Shown here one piece after another: positions 9,041 to 14,639 of a stretch of DNA of 18,244 bases. The stretch's first letter is position 1; each line of letters opens with the position of its first letter. Under the pieces are notes generated by a model that was not told the DNA's origin, made no database searches, and saw nothing but the letters and a program-made list of their open reading frames with translations. Position numbers and translations under genes: made by a program. Origin of the DNA: Polynucleobacter meluiroseus (GTDB taxonomy: Bacteria; Pseudomonadota; Gammaproteobacteria; Burkholderiales; Burkholderiaceae); assembly GCA_945867755.1 (NCBI GenBank), contig CAMBJN010000010.1, positions 1-18,244 on the forward strand. Direction: 5' to 3'.

Positions 9041-9855
9041 AATTCTTGCACATCTTCTTCGGTTTTTTAGGTTCTATGAGCGCCACTGTATTTGGCCCAA
9101 TCTGGAATCACGCCAAGATGATGCGTGCGATGGCAAATCTATTGTTATTGATTGCTTTGTTGGTGTCATCCGGATGGCTTCTATTTTGGTTGGGCCAAAA
9201 ACCAGTTTTCACCTTGAATCATTTAACGGTTGAATCATTGGATGGCCGTGAACTCAAGCATGTGAATTTGCCAACGATTAAAACCCGTGCTTTAGACCAA
9301 GTGAAGGGAAATTTTTTCACCATTCGCTTAGATCAAGCTAGGCAAGCTTTTGAAACCATGCCTTGGGTTCGTCGGGCAAGTGTTCGCCGTGAATGGCCAA
9401 ACGGCATTGTGGTGGCCATTGAAGAACATCAGGCTTTAGCAGTCTGGGTTGGTGAAACACCCAGATTGATTAATACCCATGGTGAAGTATTTATTGCAAA
9501 TATGGCAGAAGCAGAAGATGGATCTTCATTGTTGAGATTTAGCGGCCCCGAAGGAAGCAGTAAAGATGTCTTTAGAAAATACCAGCAGTTGAATTTTTGG
9601 TTTGAGCCATGGCAGGCAAGCGTTAAAAGCATTGAACTTTCTTCCCGTTATGCCTGGAAAGTGAAGTTGAGTAACAACCTGAATATTGAATTAGGTCGAG
9701 AGCTCGATGAGCGTGATTCAAAACAAATTCAATTAGGTGTTGAACGTTTAATTAAAAGTTGGCCGCAGGTTCAAGAGAAATGGGATCAGCGAGTGGATTC
9801 AATTGACCTTCGTTATGCCAATGGCTATGCCATCAATATAGGAAAAAAACTGTGA
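9037..9855 (+). CDS. ftsQ: Cell division protein FtsQ
   Basis: FtsQ is a bitopic inner-membrane divisome protein that links early and late division proteins through FtsB and FtsL. With the start at 9037 it has 272 residues: a short N-terminal segment, one clear membrane helix at about 31-53 (NLLLLIALLVSSGWLLFWL), a POTRA-type domain (about 57-130, with LDQARQAFETMPWVRRASVRREWP near 98-121), and the FtsQ beta domain to the C-terminus. The 9037 ATG overlaps the ddl stop as ATGA and has AGGTG at 9025-9029 seven bases upstream, so it is preferred over an in-frame GTG at 9007. A third candidate, ATG 9076, would start at MSATVF and remove an unusually hydrophobic N-terminal stretch. The sequence is divergent, as usual for FtsQ. 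Its stop overlaps ftsA by 4 nt (GTGA). Confidence 0.92.
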   Translation: MKFLHIFFGFLGSMSATVFGPIWNHAKMMRAMANLLLLIALLVSSGWLLFWLGQKPVFTLNHLTVESLDGRELKHVNLPTIKTRALDQVKGNFFTIRLDQARQAFETMPWVRRASVRREWPNGIVVAIEEHQALAVWVGETPRLINTHGEVFIANMAEAEDGSSLLRFSGPEGSSKDVFRKYQQLNFWFEPWQASVKSIELSSRYAWKVKLSNNLNIELGRELDERDSKQIQLGVERLIKSWPQVQEKWDQRVDSIDLRYANGYAINIGKKL

Positions 9856-11090
9856 GCGTTATTAGCAAAGACACTAAGGATCTAATTGTTGGCTTGGATA
9901 TTGGCACATCCAAAGTAGTTGCTTTGGTGGCGGAATTAAACCCCGATGGCCAATTCAATGTTGTGGGTCTTGGCCAGGTTAGCTCTAAAGGATTGAAAAA
10001 AGGGGTGGTTGTCAATATTGAGGCCACTGTTCAGTCAATTCAAAAAGCCCTTGAAGAAGCCGAGGTGATGGCTGATCGACGCATTGCTCAAGTATTCACA
10101 GGCATTGCTGGAAATCATATTCATAGCTTTAATTCAACTGGCATGGTCGCCATCCGCGACAAAGAAGTATCTGCTGGTGATGTTGAGCGAGTGATTGAGA
10201 CAGCCAAAGCTATCAACATTCCAACGGATCAACAAATTCTTCATATCCTGACTCAAGAATTCATCATTGATGGACAAGAAGATGTGCGCGAACCAATTGG
10301 TATGAGCGGTATCCGCCTCGAGGTCAAGGTACATATTGTTACTGGTGCTGTGAGTGCTGCGCAGAATATTGTGAAGTGTGTCCGCCGTTGCGGCTTAGAA
10401 GTGAATGATCTTATTTTGCAACCATTGGCTTCAAGTGTCGCTGTCTTAACTGATGATGAAAGAGAGTTGGGCGTGGTCTTGATAGATATTGGTGGTGGCA
10501 CAACTGATATTGCTATTTTCAGCCAGGGTGCCATCCGTCACACCGCAGTGATTCCAATTGCTGGTGATCAAATCACCAATGACATTGCCATGGCTTTGCG
10601 CACCCCGACCATTGATGCAGAAGATCTCAAGATTCATTTTGGTATTGCTCGCCAAAGCATGGTCAATCCAAACGAAACCATTGAAGTTCCGGGTGTTGGT
10701 GACCGTGAGGCTCGTTCTATGTCGCGTCAAGCATTGGCCGCTGTGATTGAGCCACGTGTGGAAGAGTTATTGAGCTTGGTTCGTCATGTGGTTCGCGAAT
10801 CAGGAATGGAAGATTTGGTTTCATCAGGGATTGTTTTGACTGGCGGAACAGCATTGATGCCAGGAGTGGTTGAGTTAGCAGAAGAGGTCTTTGCTAAACC
10901 CGCGCGTGTTGGGTTCCCTGAGTACAAAGGACATTTGAGTGAAATTTTAAGAAGCCCGCGTTATTCAACGGGTTTGGGATTGTTGATGGAGGGGCGCGTG
11001 CAGTTGGTGCGTGGTCGCCGAATTGCTCAATCAGGAACAGTACAAAACGTTGTGGCGCGTATGCGCGAGTGGTTCATGGGAAATTTTTAA
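9852..11090 (+). CDS. ftsA: Cell division protein FtsA (actin-like membrane anchor of the Z ring)
   Basis: FtsA is an actin-fold ATPase that tethers FtsZ to the inner membrane and recruits later divisome proteins. The protein has 412 residues. Seen: the phosphate 1 loop LIVGLDIGTSKVVALVAE at 11-28, the SHS2/1C subdomain insertion (about 85-165), the phosphate 2 motif VVLIDIGGGTTDIAIF at 208-223, the adenosine motif GIVLTGGTALMPGV at 326-339, and a C-terminal amphipathic segment ending VVARMREWFMGNF, the membrane-targeting helix. The start is GTG at 9852, overlapping the ftsQ TGA. An AGGA at 9840-9843 lies eight bases upstream, and GTG may moderate FtsA level relative to FtsZ. A 72-nt gap separates it from ftsZ. 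Confidence 0.97.
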   Translation: MSVISKDTKDLIVGLDIGTSKVVALVAELNPDGQFNVVGLGQVSSKGLKKGVVVNIEATVQSIQKALEEAEVMADRRIAQVFTGIAGNHIHSFNSTGMVAIRDKEVSAGDVERVIETAKAINIPTDQQILHILTQEFIIDGQEDVREPIGMSGIRLEVKVHIVTGAVSAAQNIVKCVRRCGLEVNDLILQPLASSVAVLTDDERELGVVLIDIGGGTTDIAIFSQGAIRHTAVIPIAGDQITNDIAMALRTPTIDAEDLKIHFGIARQSMVNPNETIEVPGVGDREARSMSRQALAAVIEPRVEELLSLVRHVVRESGMEDLVSSGIVLTGGTALMPGVVELAEEVFAKPARVGFPEYKGHLSEILRSPRYSTGLGLLMEGRVQLVRGRRIAQSGTVQNVVARMREWFMGNF

Positions 11091-11162
11091 GAATCAAACA
11101 GTATTAAAAGAATTTTTTAGTTTTATTTTTGTCGTCGTCAACCGTAGTTATGAGGAGGTAGT
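11091..11162 (+). promoter_or_regulatory. U-rich ftsZ leader with strong Shine-Dalgarno sequence
   Basis: These 72 nt between ftsA and ftsZ are the only sizeable gap in the + strand cluster up to this point. They contain a T-rich run (about 11111-11131) and end in GAGGAGGT at 11152-11159, three bases before the ATG. The match to the 16S rRNA tail is nearly complete and is the best ribosome site in the window. The U-rich stretch plus strong site suggests independent, high-level ftsZ translation, in keeping with the need for much more FtsZ than FtsA. No convincing -35/-10 pair was found, so whether a promoter lies here is open. Confidence 0.6.
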
Positions 11163-12473
11163 ATGGAATTTGAAATGTTAGATGCAGAACCGGCGGGTAA
11201 GACCATTATCAAGGTGGTCGGTGTGGGCGGTGCAGGCGGTAACGCTGTACAGCACATGATTCGTCGCGGTGTACAAGGTGTTGAGTTCATTTGCATGAAC
11301 ACAGATGCAGGTGCACTTCAACGTTCTAAAGCAAGCGTCAATATTCAGTTGGGCGCAACAGGTTTGGGTGCTGGTGCCAAACCTGAAGTAGGCGCATCTT
11401 CTGCTATTGAAGCAAAAGCACGCATTGCTGATGCATTGCAAGGCGCGCACATGGTCTTTATCACCGCCGGTATGGGTGGTGGTACAGGCACAGGCGCTGG
11501 TCCGGTGGTGGCTCAAGTTGCCAAAGAAATGGGCATCTTGACTGTTGGCGTGATCAGCAAGCCATTTGATTTTGAAGGCGCTAAGCGCGGTAAAGTGGCT
11601 GAGGCAGGCGCTCATGAAATTGAAAACTATGTAGATTCATTAATTGTTGTTCTTAATGAAAAACTATTTGAAGTCATGGGTGAAGATGCTGAGATGGACA
11701 AGGCCTTTGGTTGTGCAGATGATGTATTGCACAATGCTGTTGCAGGCATCGCTGAAATCATTAACGAGCAGGGTTTGATCAACGTTGACTTTGAAGACGT
11801 TAAAACAGTGATGAGTGAGCAAGGTAAAGCCATGATGGGAACAGCCACTGTTTCTGGTATGGATCGTGCTCGCTTAGCAGCTGAAGCAGCTGTTGCATCA
11901 CCATTGCTTGAAGGTGTTGATTTGTCTGGAGCGCGTGGTGTGTTGGTGAACATCACAGCAAGTCGTTCATTGAAGCTATCAGAAACTCGTGAAGTGATGG
12001 GTGCTATTCGTGGCTATGCTGCTGAAGATGCAACCGTGATCTTTGGCACAGTTTACGATGAAAGCTTGGGTGATGCCTTGCGTGTAACAGTTGTTGCTAC
12101 TGGCTTGAATGGTGGCAAGCGCAAAGAAAAGCAACCTGAAGTTATTTGGCGCAACACCCAAGCAACTGGAACTTACGATGGCGCTCCAATGATGGCTAAT
12201 TTAAGTTCTTTTTCTCCGCAAAGCGCAACCGCAACTGTTGCTATGGCAAACACAGCCAGCAATGTCAGTGCGTTGGGTGCGACTGAGCCGGCGATGCCAG
12301 TGGGATCAGCCAGTGATTACGCAAAGTATGATGTACCAAAAGTGTTTCGCAGCAATCGTGAATCAAAAGAGCCGCGTTTGGGCGCAAATAGTTCACCAGA
12401 AGCACAAGCCATGATGGATAAGGGCGCTGATTATTACGATATTCCAGCTTTTTTACGCAAGCAAGCTGATTAA
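11163..12473 (+). CDS. ftsZ: Cell division protein FtsZ
   Basis: FtsZ is the tubulin-like GTPase that forms the Z ring. Seen: the N-terminal GTP-binding fold with VGVGGAGGNAVQHM near 19-32, NTDAGAL at 46-52, the tubulin signature loop GGGTGTG at 105-111, and the T7 synergy loop NVDFEDVKTVM at 207-217, which supplies the catalytic aspartates. A variable linker (about 318-423) is followed by the conserved C-terminal peptide DIPAFLRKQAD at 426-436 that binds FtsA and other partners. At 436 residues it is longer than the roughly 383 of E. coli, and the linker accounts for most of the excess. The 'VVLNEKLFEVMGEDAEMDK' region at 162-180 is the form I recall from Burkholderiales. The start is fixed by the strong ribosome site. 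Confidence 0.98.
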   Translation: MEFEMLDAEPAGKTIIKVVGVGGAGGNAVQHMIRRGVQGVEFICMNTDAGALQRSKASVNIQLGATGLGAGAKPEVGASSAIEAKARIADALQGAHMVFITAGMGGGTGTGAGPVVAQVAKEMGILTVGVISKPFDFEGAKRGKVAEAGAHEIENYVDSLIVVLNEKLFEVMGEDAEMDKAFGCADDVLHNAVAGIAEIINEQGLINVDFEDVKTVMSEQGKAMMGTATVSGMDRARLAAEAAVASPLLEGVDLSGARGVLVNITASRSLKLSETREVMGAIRGYAAEDATVIFGTVYDESLGDALRVTVVATGLNGGKRKEKQPEVIWRNTQATGTYDGAPMMANLSSFSPQSATATVAMANTASNVSALGATEPAMPVGSASDYAKYDVPKVFRSNRESKEPRLGANSSPEAQAMMDKGADYYDIPAFLRKQAD

Positions 12474-12662
12474 GAATTTGTTGTAATTAGAAATTAGTAT
12501 TAAAAACAATGGCATACAGATGCCGATGGTAACGCGCCTCCTGCGAAATGACGACGCATGCGATACCATCGGTGTTCTGGCAAAAATTAATGCCAATAGT
12601 TATCAATAAAAATGACTATTTAAAATAGCTGATTTAAATATCCTTATTTAATGGAGAAGACA
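12474..12662. other. Intergenic region between ftsZ and the peroxiredoxin gene
   Basis: This is the largest non-coding gap in the window (189 nt). It contains the inverted-repeat element described separately and, from about 12600, an A+T-rich stretch before the peroxiredoxin start. A weak promoter-like pair, ATGACT (12612-12617) and TTAAAT (12634-12639) with 16 nt between, matches sigma-70 consensus at four of six positions in each box and could drive the peroxiredoxin gene and lpxC. The match is too poor to call. A 29-codon open frame (12520-12609) runs through the inverted repeat but has no ribosome site. Confidence 0.4.
12510..12595 (+). ncRNA. Candidate structured RNA element downstream of ftsZ (long imperfect inverted repeat)
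   Basis: Two 9-nt arms, CCGATGGTA (12523-12531) and TACCATCGG (12564-12572), are perfectly complementary. With wobble pairs the stem extends outward to 12519/12576. After one A-A mismatch it extends inward by four pairs (12533-12536 with 12559-12562). A small inner stem TGCG/CGCA (12542-12545 with 12555-12558) leaves CCTCC (12537-12541) as an unpaired bulge. An outermost TGGCAT/ATGCCA pair (12510-12515 with 12590-12595) could close the whole element. No U-tract follows, so it is not a standard intrinsic terminator. I recall that comparative genomics has named an RNA class 'ftsZ-DE' (downstream element of ftsZ); I cannot verify whether this matches. It may act in the ftsZ 3' UTR or as a leader for the peroxiredoxin gene. 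Confidence 0.45.
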
Positions 12663-13163
12663 ATGATTGCAGTAGGACAACAATTACCAAACGCCACTAT
12701 TCATGAATTTATAGAAGTTGCTACAGAGGGTTGCTCTGTAGGACCAAACGCGTTTGAAGTAAGTAAATTAACAGTAGGCAAAAAGATTGTTATTTTTGGC
12801 TTGCCAGGCGCATTCACACCAACATGTTCAGCTCAGCACGTTCCAAGTTATGTTACTCACCATGATGCAATCAAAGCCAAGGGTGTTGATGAGATTTGGT
12901 GTTTGGCAGTCAACGATGCATTTGTAATGGGGGCCTGGGGTAAAGAACAGAAAGTGAACGGCAAAGTTCGCATGATGGCTGATGGTGCTGCAGAGCTGAC
13001 CAAGAAGCTTGGCTTGGAATTTGACCTAACAGCTCGCGGTATGGGTGTTCGCTCACAACGTTATTTGATGATTGTTGATAATGGTGTGGTCAAGCATTTG
13101 GCCGTTGAAGCAGCTGGTAAGTTTGAAGTGAGTGATGCAGCTTCTGCACTAAAAGTACTTTGA
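12663..13163 (+). CDS. Peroxiredoxin, Prx5/AhpE-like thioredoxin-fold family (thiol peroxidase)
   Basis: This is a thiol-dependent peroxidase that reduces hydrogen peroxide or organic hydroperoxides, probably in the cytoplasm; no signal peptide is seen. From the ATG at 12663 it has 166 residues. The active-site motif PGAFTPTCSAQHVP at 48-61 carries the peroxidatic cysteine C55, with the conserved Pro and Thr of the PxxxTxxC motif. The EIWCLAVNDAFVMGAWG stretch at 77-93 and RSQRYLMIVDNG near 130-141 are typical of the Prx5 group. Other cysteines are C24 and C80; whether either resolves the disulfide cannot be told. An upstream in-frame ATG at 12651 is rejected because GGAG at 12653-12656 gives the correct spacing only for 12663. 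It sits between ftsZ and lpxC, 14 nt before lpxC, so the two are probably co-transcribed. Confidence 0.93.
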   Translation: MIAVGQQLPNATIHEFIEVATEGCSVGPNAFEVSKLTVGKKIVIFGLPGAFTPTCSAQHVPSYVTHHDAIKAKGVDEIWCLAVNDAFVMGAWGKEQKVNGKVRMMADGAAELTKKLGLEFDLTARGMGVRSQRYLMIVDNGVVKHLAVEAAGKFEVSDAASALKVL

Positions 13164-13177
13164 TCTACTGATAAGAT

Positions 13178-14092
13178 ATGCTGAAACAGCACACCATTGC
13201 AGCCCCTGTTAAGACCGTTGGTATTGGATTACACACGGGCCGCAAGGTGACGCTTAAATTAATCCCCGCACCAATCAATACGGGCATTATTTTTCATCGC
13301 GTAGATCTTCCTAATGCACCAGGAATTAAGGCTGATGCTCATGCTGTCACAGATACGCGCTTGGCCACGGTGCTACAAAACGGTGATACCCGTATTTCTA
13401 CTGTAGAACATTTGTTATCTGGATGTGCAGGTCTTGGCATTGATAACTTGATCATTGAATTAGATTGTGAAGAAGTGCCCATCATGGATGGTAGTGCGGC
13501 TTCATTTTTGTTTTTAATCGAATCGGCAGGCCTTCAAGAGCAAGACGCTCCTCGTCAGTTCATTGTGATCAAAAAACCAGTTGAAATAAGAGATTCGGGT
13601 AAATTGGCTCGCTTAGAACCGTTTGACGGATTCAAGTTAGATTTCACGATTGATTTCAAACACCCTGCAGTTGATAAAACGGGTCAAAGACACGTGATTG
13701 ATTTTGCAGACAGTACTTATGCAAGAGAAATTGGTCGAGCTAGGACGTTTGGTTTTGCCCATGAAGTAGAGGCTCTTCGCGAAATGGGCTTGGCTCGTGG
13801 CGGTAGTTTAGATAATGCGATTGTGTTGGACGAGCACCGAATTTTAAATAATGAAGAATTACGTTATGACGATGAGTTTGTGCGTCATAAGATTTTGGAT
13901 GCCATTGGTGATTTGTATTTAGCAGGTCATCCAATTGTGGGCGCCTATGTTGCTGAAAAATCTGGTCATGCTTTGAATAATGCGCTACTGAGAGCTCTAT
14001 TTGCAGACCCAACAACTTATGAAGTAAAGAGTTTCGACGAGTCCAATACTCCAAAAGCTTATCAATTAAAAAATAAACCCTTGTTTGCCTAA
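13178..14092 (+). CDS. lpxC: UDP-3-O-acyl-N-acetylglucosamine deacetylase LpxC
   Basis: LpxC is the zinc enzyme that removes the acetyl group from UDP-3-O-acyl-GlcNAc, the committed step of lipid A synthesis; its presence shows an LPS-bearing Gram-negative. It has 304 residues, the usual length. The metal ligands are visible: H78 in STVEHLLSG (with the catalytic glutamate E77 beside it), and H237 and D241 in VRHKILDAIGDLYL. H264 in SGHALNN matches the other catalytic histidine. The N-terminal QHTIAAPVKTVGIGLHTG (4-21) and MDGSAASF (103-110) are family hallmarks. The ribosome site before ATG 13178 is poor (GATAAGAT), suggesting modest or coupled translation, which fits an enzyme whose level is tightly limited in other species. 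The stop codon is part of a downstream hairpin. Confidence 0.97.
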   Translation: MLKQHTIAAPVKTVGIGLHTGRKVTLKLIPAPINTGIIFHRVDLPNAPGIKADAHAVTDTRLATVLQNGDTRISTVEHLLSGCAGLGIDNLIIELDCEEVPIMDGSAASFLFLIESAGLQEQDAPRQFIVIKKPVEIRDSGKLARLEPFDGFKLDFTIDFKHPAVDKTGQRHVIDFADSTYAREIGRARTFGFAHEVEALREMGLARGGSLDNAIVLDEHRILNNEELRYDDEFVRHKILDAIGDLYLAGHPIVGAYVAEKSGHALNNALLRALFADPTTYEVKSFDESNTPKAYQLKNKPLFA

Positions 14093-14115
14093 AAATTAGG
14101 CAAATTCGTCTTTTT
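14084..14115. terminator. Hairpin between convergent lpxC and dciA, likely bidirectional terminator
   Basis: TTTGCCTAA (14084-14092) and TTAGGCAAA (14096-14104) form a perfect 9-bp stem with an AAA loop, and the lpxC TAA stop is the last part of the left arm. On the + strand a T-rich tail with TCTTTTT follows. On the - strand the transcript beyond the stem reads CAAGGGTTTATTTTTT, also U-rich. The location between two convergent genes supports a shared rho-independent terminator. The stem has only three G-C pairs and the U-tracts are not immediately adjacent, so strength is uncertain. Confidence 0.6.
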
Positions 14116-14639
14116 CAGTTTTTTTTCCGATTTTTTAAGAGTTTTTCAACGGCAGCTCGCAGTGGCGAGCTGTTATCCAGTTGATTCATTAATTGAGACC
14201 AGGATTTTTCGGCGCTTGCGGGAAATGTTGGTGGTTTTTCAGCCCTTTCCACCTTGTTTGAGGAGGGTATTCCTAAACCTCCGGGAGCTTGTTTAATCGC
14301 TAAAGAACGTGCTAAATAACCTTGTTCCTGCAGATTTAAGAGGATAGAGGGTAATTTTTGACTGATGCGAGTTGCAATCGCTGCATTGGTGACCAACAGG
14401 GTGAGTTGCCCTGTTTCTTCTGAAAGCCCCCCTGATTTAACCAAGCCAACCGCCTTCTGAAGCCCATTTTGATTGAGGCTTAGGTCAATGGCTTGCTGGA
14501 GCAAAAGATTGTGCTCTGCCTTTTGAAGAAGGTCTCCCAGAGGGGTATTTTTTTCAATGCAAGTTAATGCATCACGGGCATTCGCAGATGTCCGTCTGGG
14601 TGCTAAACTTTGAGGCTTAAATTTCCTCGTAAAAGTCAT
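14115..14639 (-). CDS. dciA: DUF721/DciA family protein (putative replicative helicase loader or regulator)
   Basis: With the start MTFTRKFKPQ at 14639 the product has 174 residues and no signal peptide or membrane segment. The N-terminal half has an amphipathic alpha-helical segment followed by GQLTLLVTNAAIATRISQKLPSILLNLQEQGY (about 77-108), the pattern of the DUF721 KH-like domain. The C-terminus is low in order and basic (LLKNRKKN). DUF721 proteins related to DciA interact with the replicative helicase DnaB in bacteria lacking DnaC/DnaI loaders; that role is inferred here. DUF721 genes beside secA and lpxC are familiar in Betaproteobacteria. A longer frame extends to 14708, but its first 23 codons would overlap the secA coding start on the other strand and do not look like the family. 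The preferred ATG shares two bases with the secA ATG. The gene ends in a run of eight A bases before TGA. Confidence 0.72.
   Translation of the reverse strand: MTFTRKFKPQSLAPRRTSANARDALTCIEKNTPLGDLLQKAEHNLLLQQAIDLSLNQNGLQKAVGLVKSGGLSEETGQLTLLVTNAAIATRISQKLPSILLNLQEQGYLARSLAIKQAPGGLGIPSSNKVERAEKPPTFPASAEKSWSQLMNQLDNSSPLRAAVEKLLKNRKKN
14581..14609 (+). promoter_or_regulatory. Weak candidate sigma-70 promoter for secA inside dciA
   Basis: TTCGCA (14581-14586) and TAAACT (14604-14609) are separated by exactly 17 nt, and each matches the -35 or -10 consensus at four of six positions. Transcription would begin near 14616, giving a leader of about 22 nt before the secA ATG. Because dciA is divergent, secA must have a promoter within dciA coding sequence or in readthrough from lpxC; this is the best pair seen near the start. 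The match is modest and could be chance. Confidence 0.25.

Noticed and set aside
11150..11161. Minimal reading frame ATG-AGG-AGG-TAG overlapping the ftsZ ribosome site
   Set aside because: It is created by the Shine-Dalgarno sequence itself and has no ribosome site of its own; probably incidental.
11178..11615. 145-codon open frame on the - strand opposite ftsZ
   Set aside because: Cys/His/Thr-rich translation typical of an antisense shadow of a conserved gene; no ribosome site or domain was seen.
12520..12609. 29-codon open frame in the spacer after ftsZ (MPMVTRLLRN start)
   Set aside because: It has no Shine-Dalgarno sequence and runs straight through the inverted repeat, which explains its base pattern better than coding does. 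A leader peptide cannot be fully excluded.
12596..12628. ATAG/CTAT half-sites upstream of the peroxiredoxin gene, possible OxyR box
   Set aside because: The spacings (16 and 5 nt) do not fit the 7-nt spacing of the OxyR motif, and the sequence is simply A+T-rich.
14118..14126. Run of eight A bases (on the - strand) before the dciA stop, possible slippage site
   Set aside because: A -1 shift would add only a short tail with no recognisable content; a homopolymer near a basic Lys-rich C-terminus is expected.
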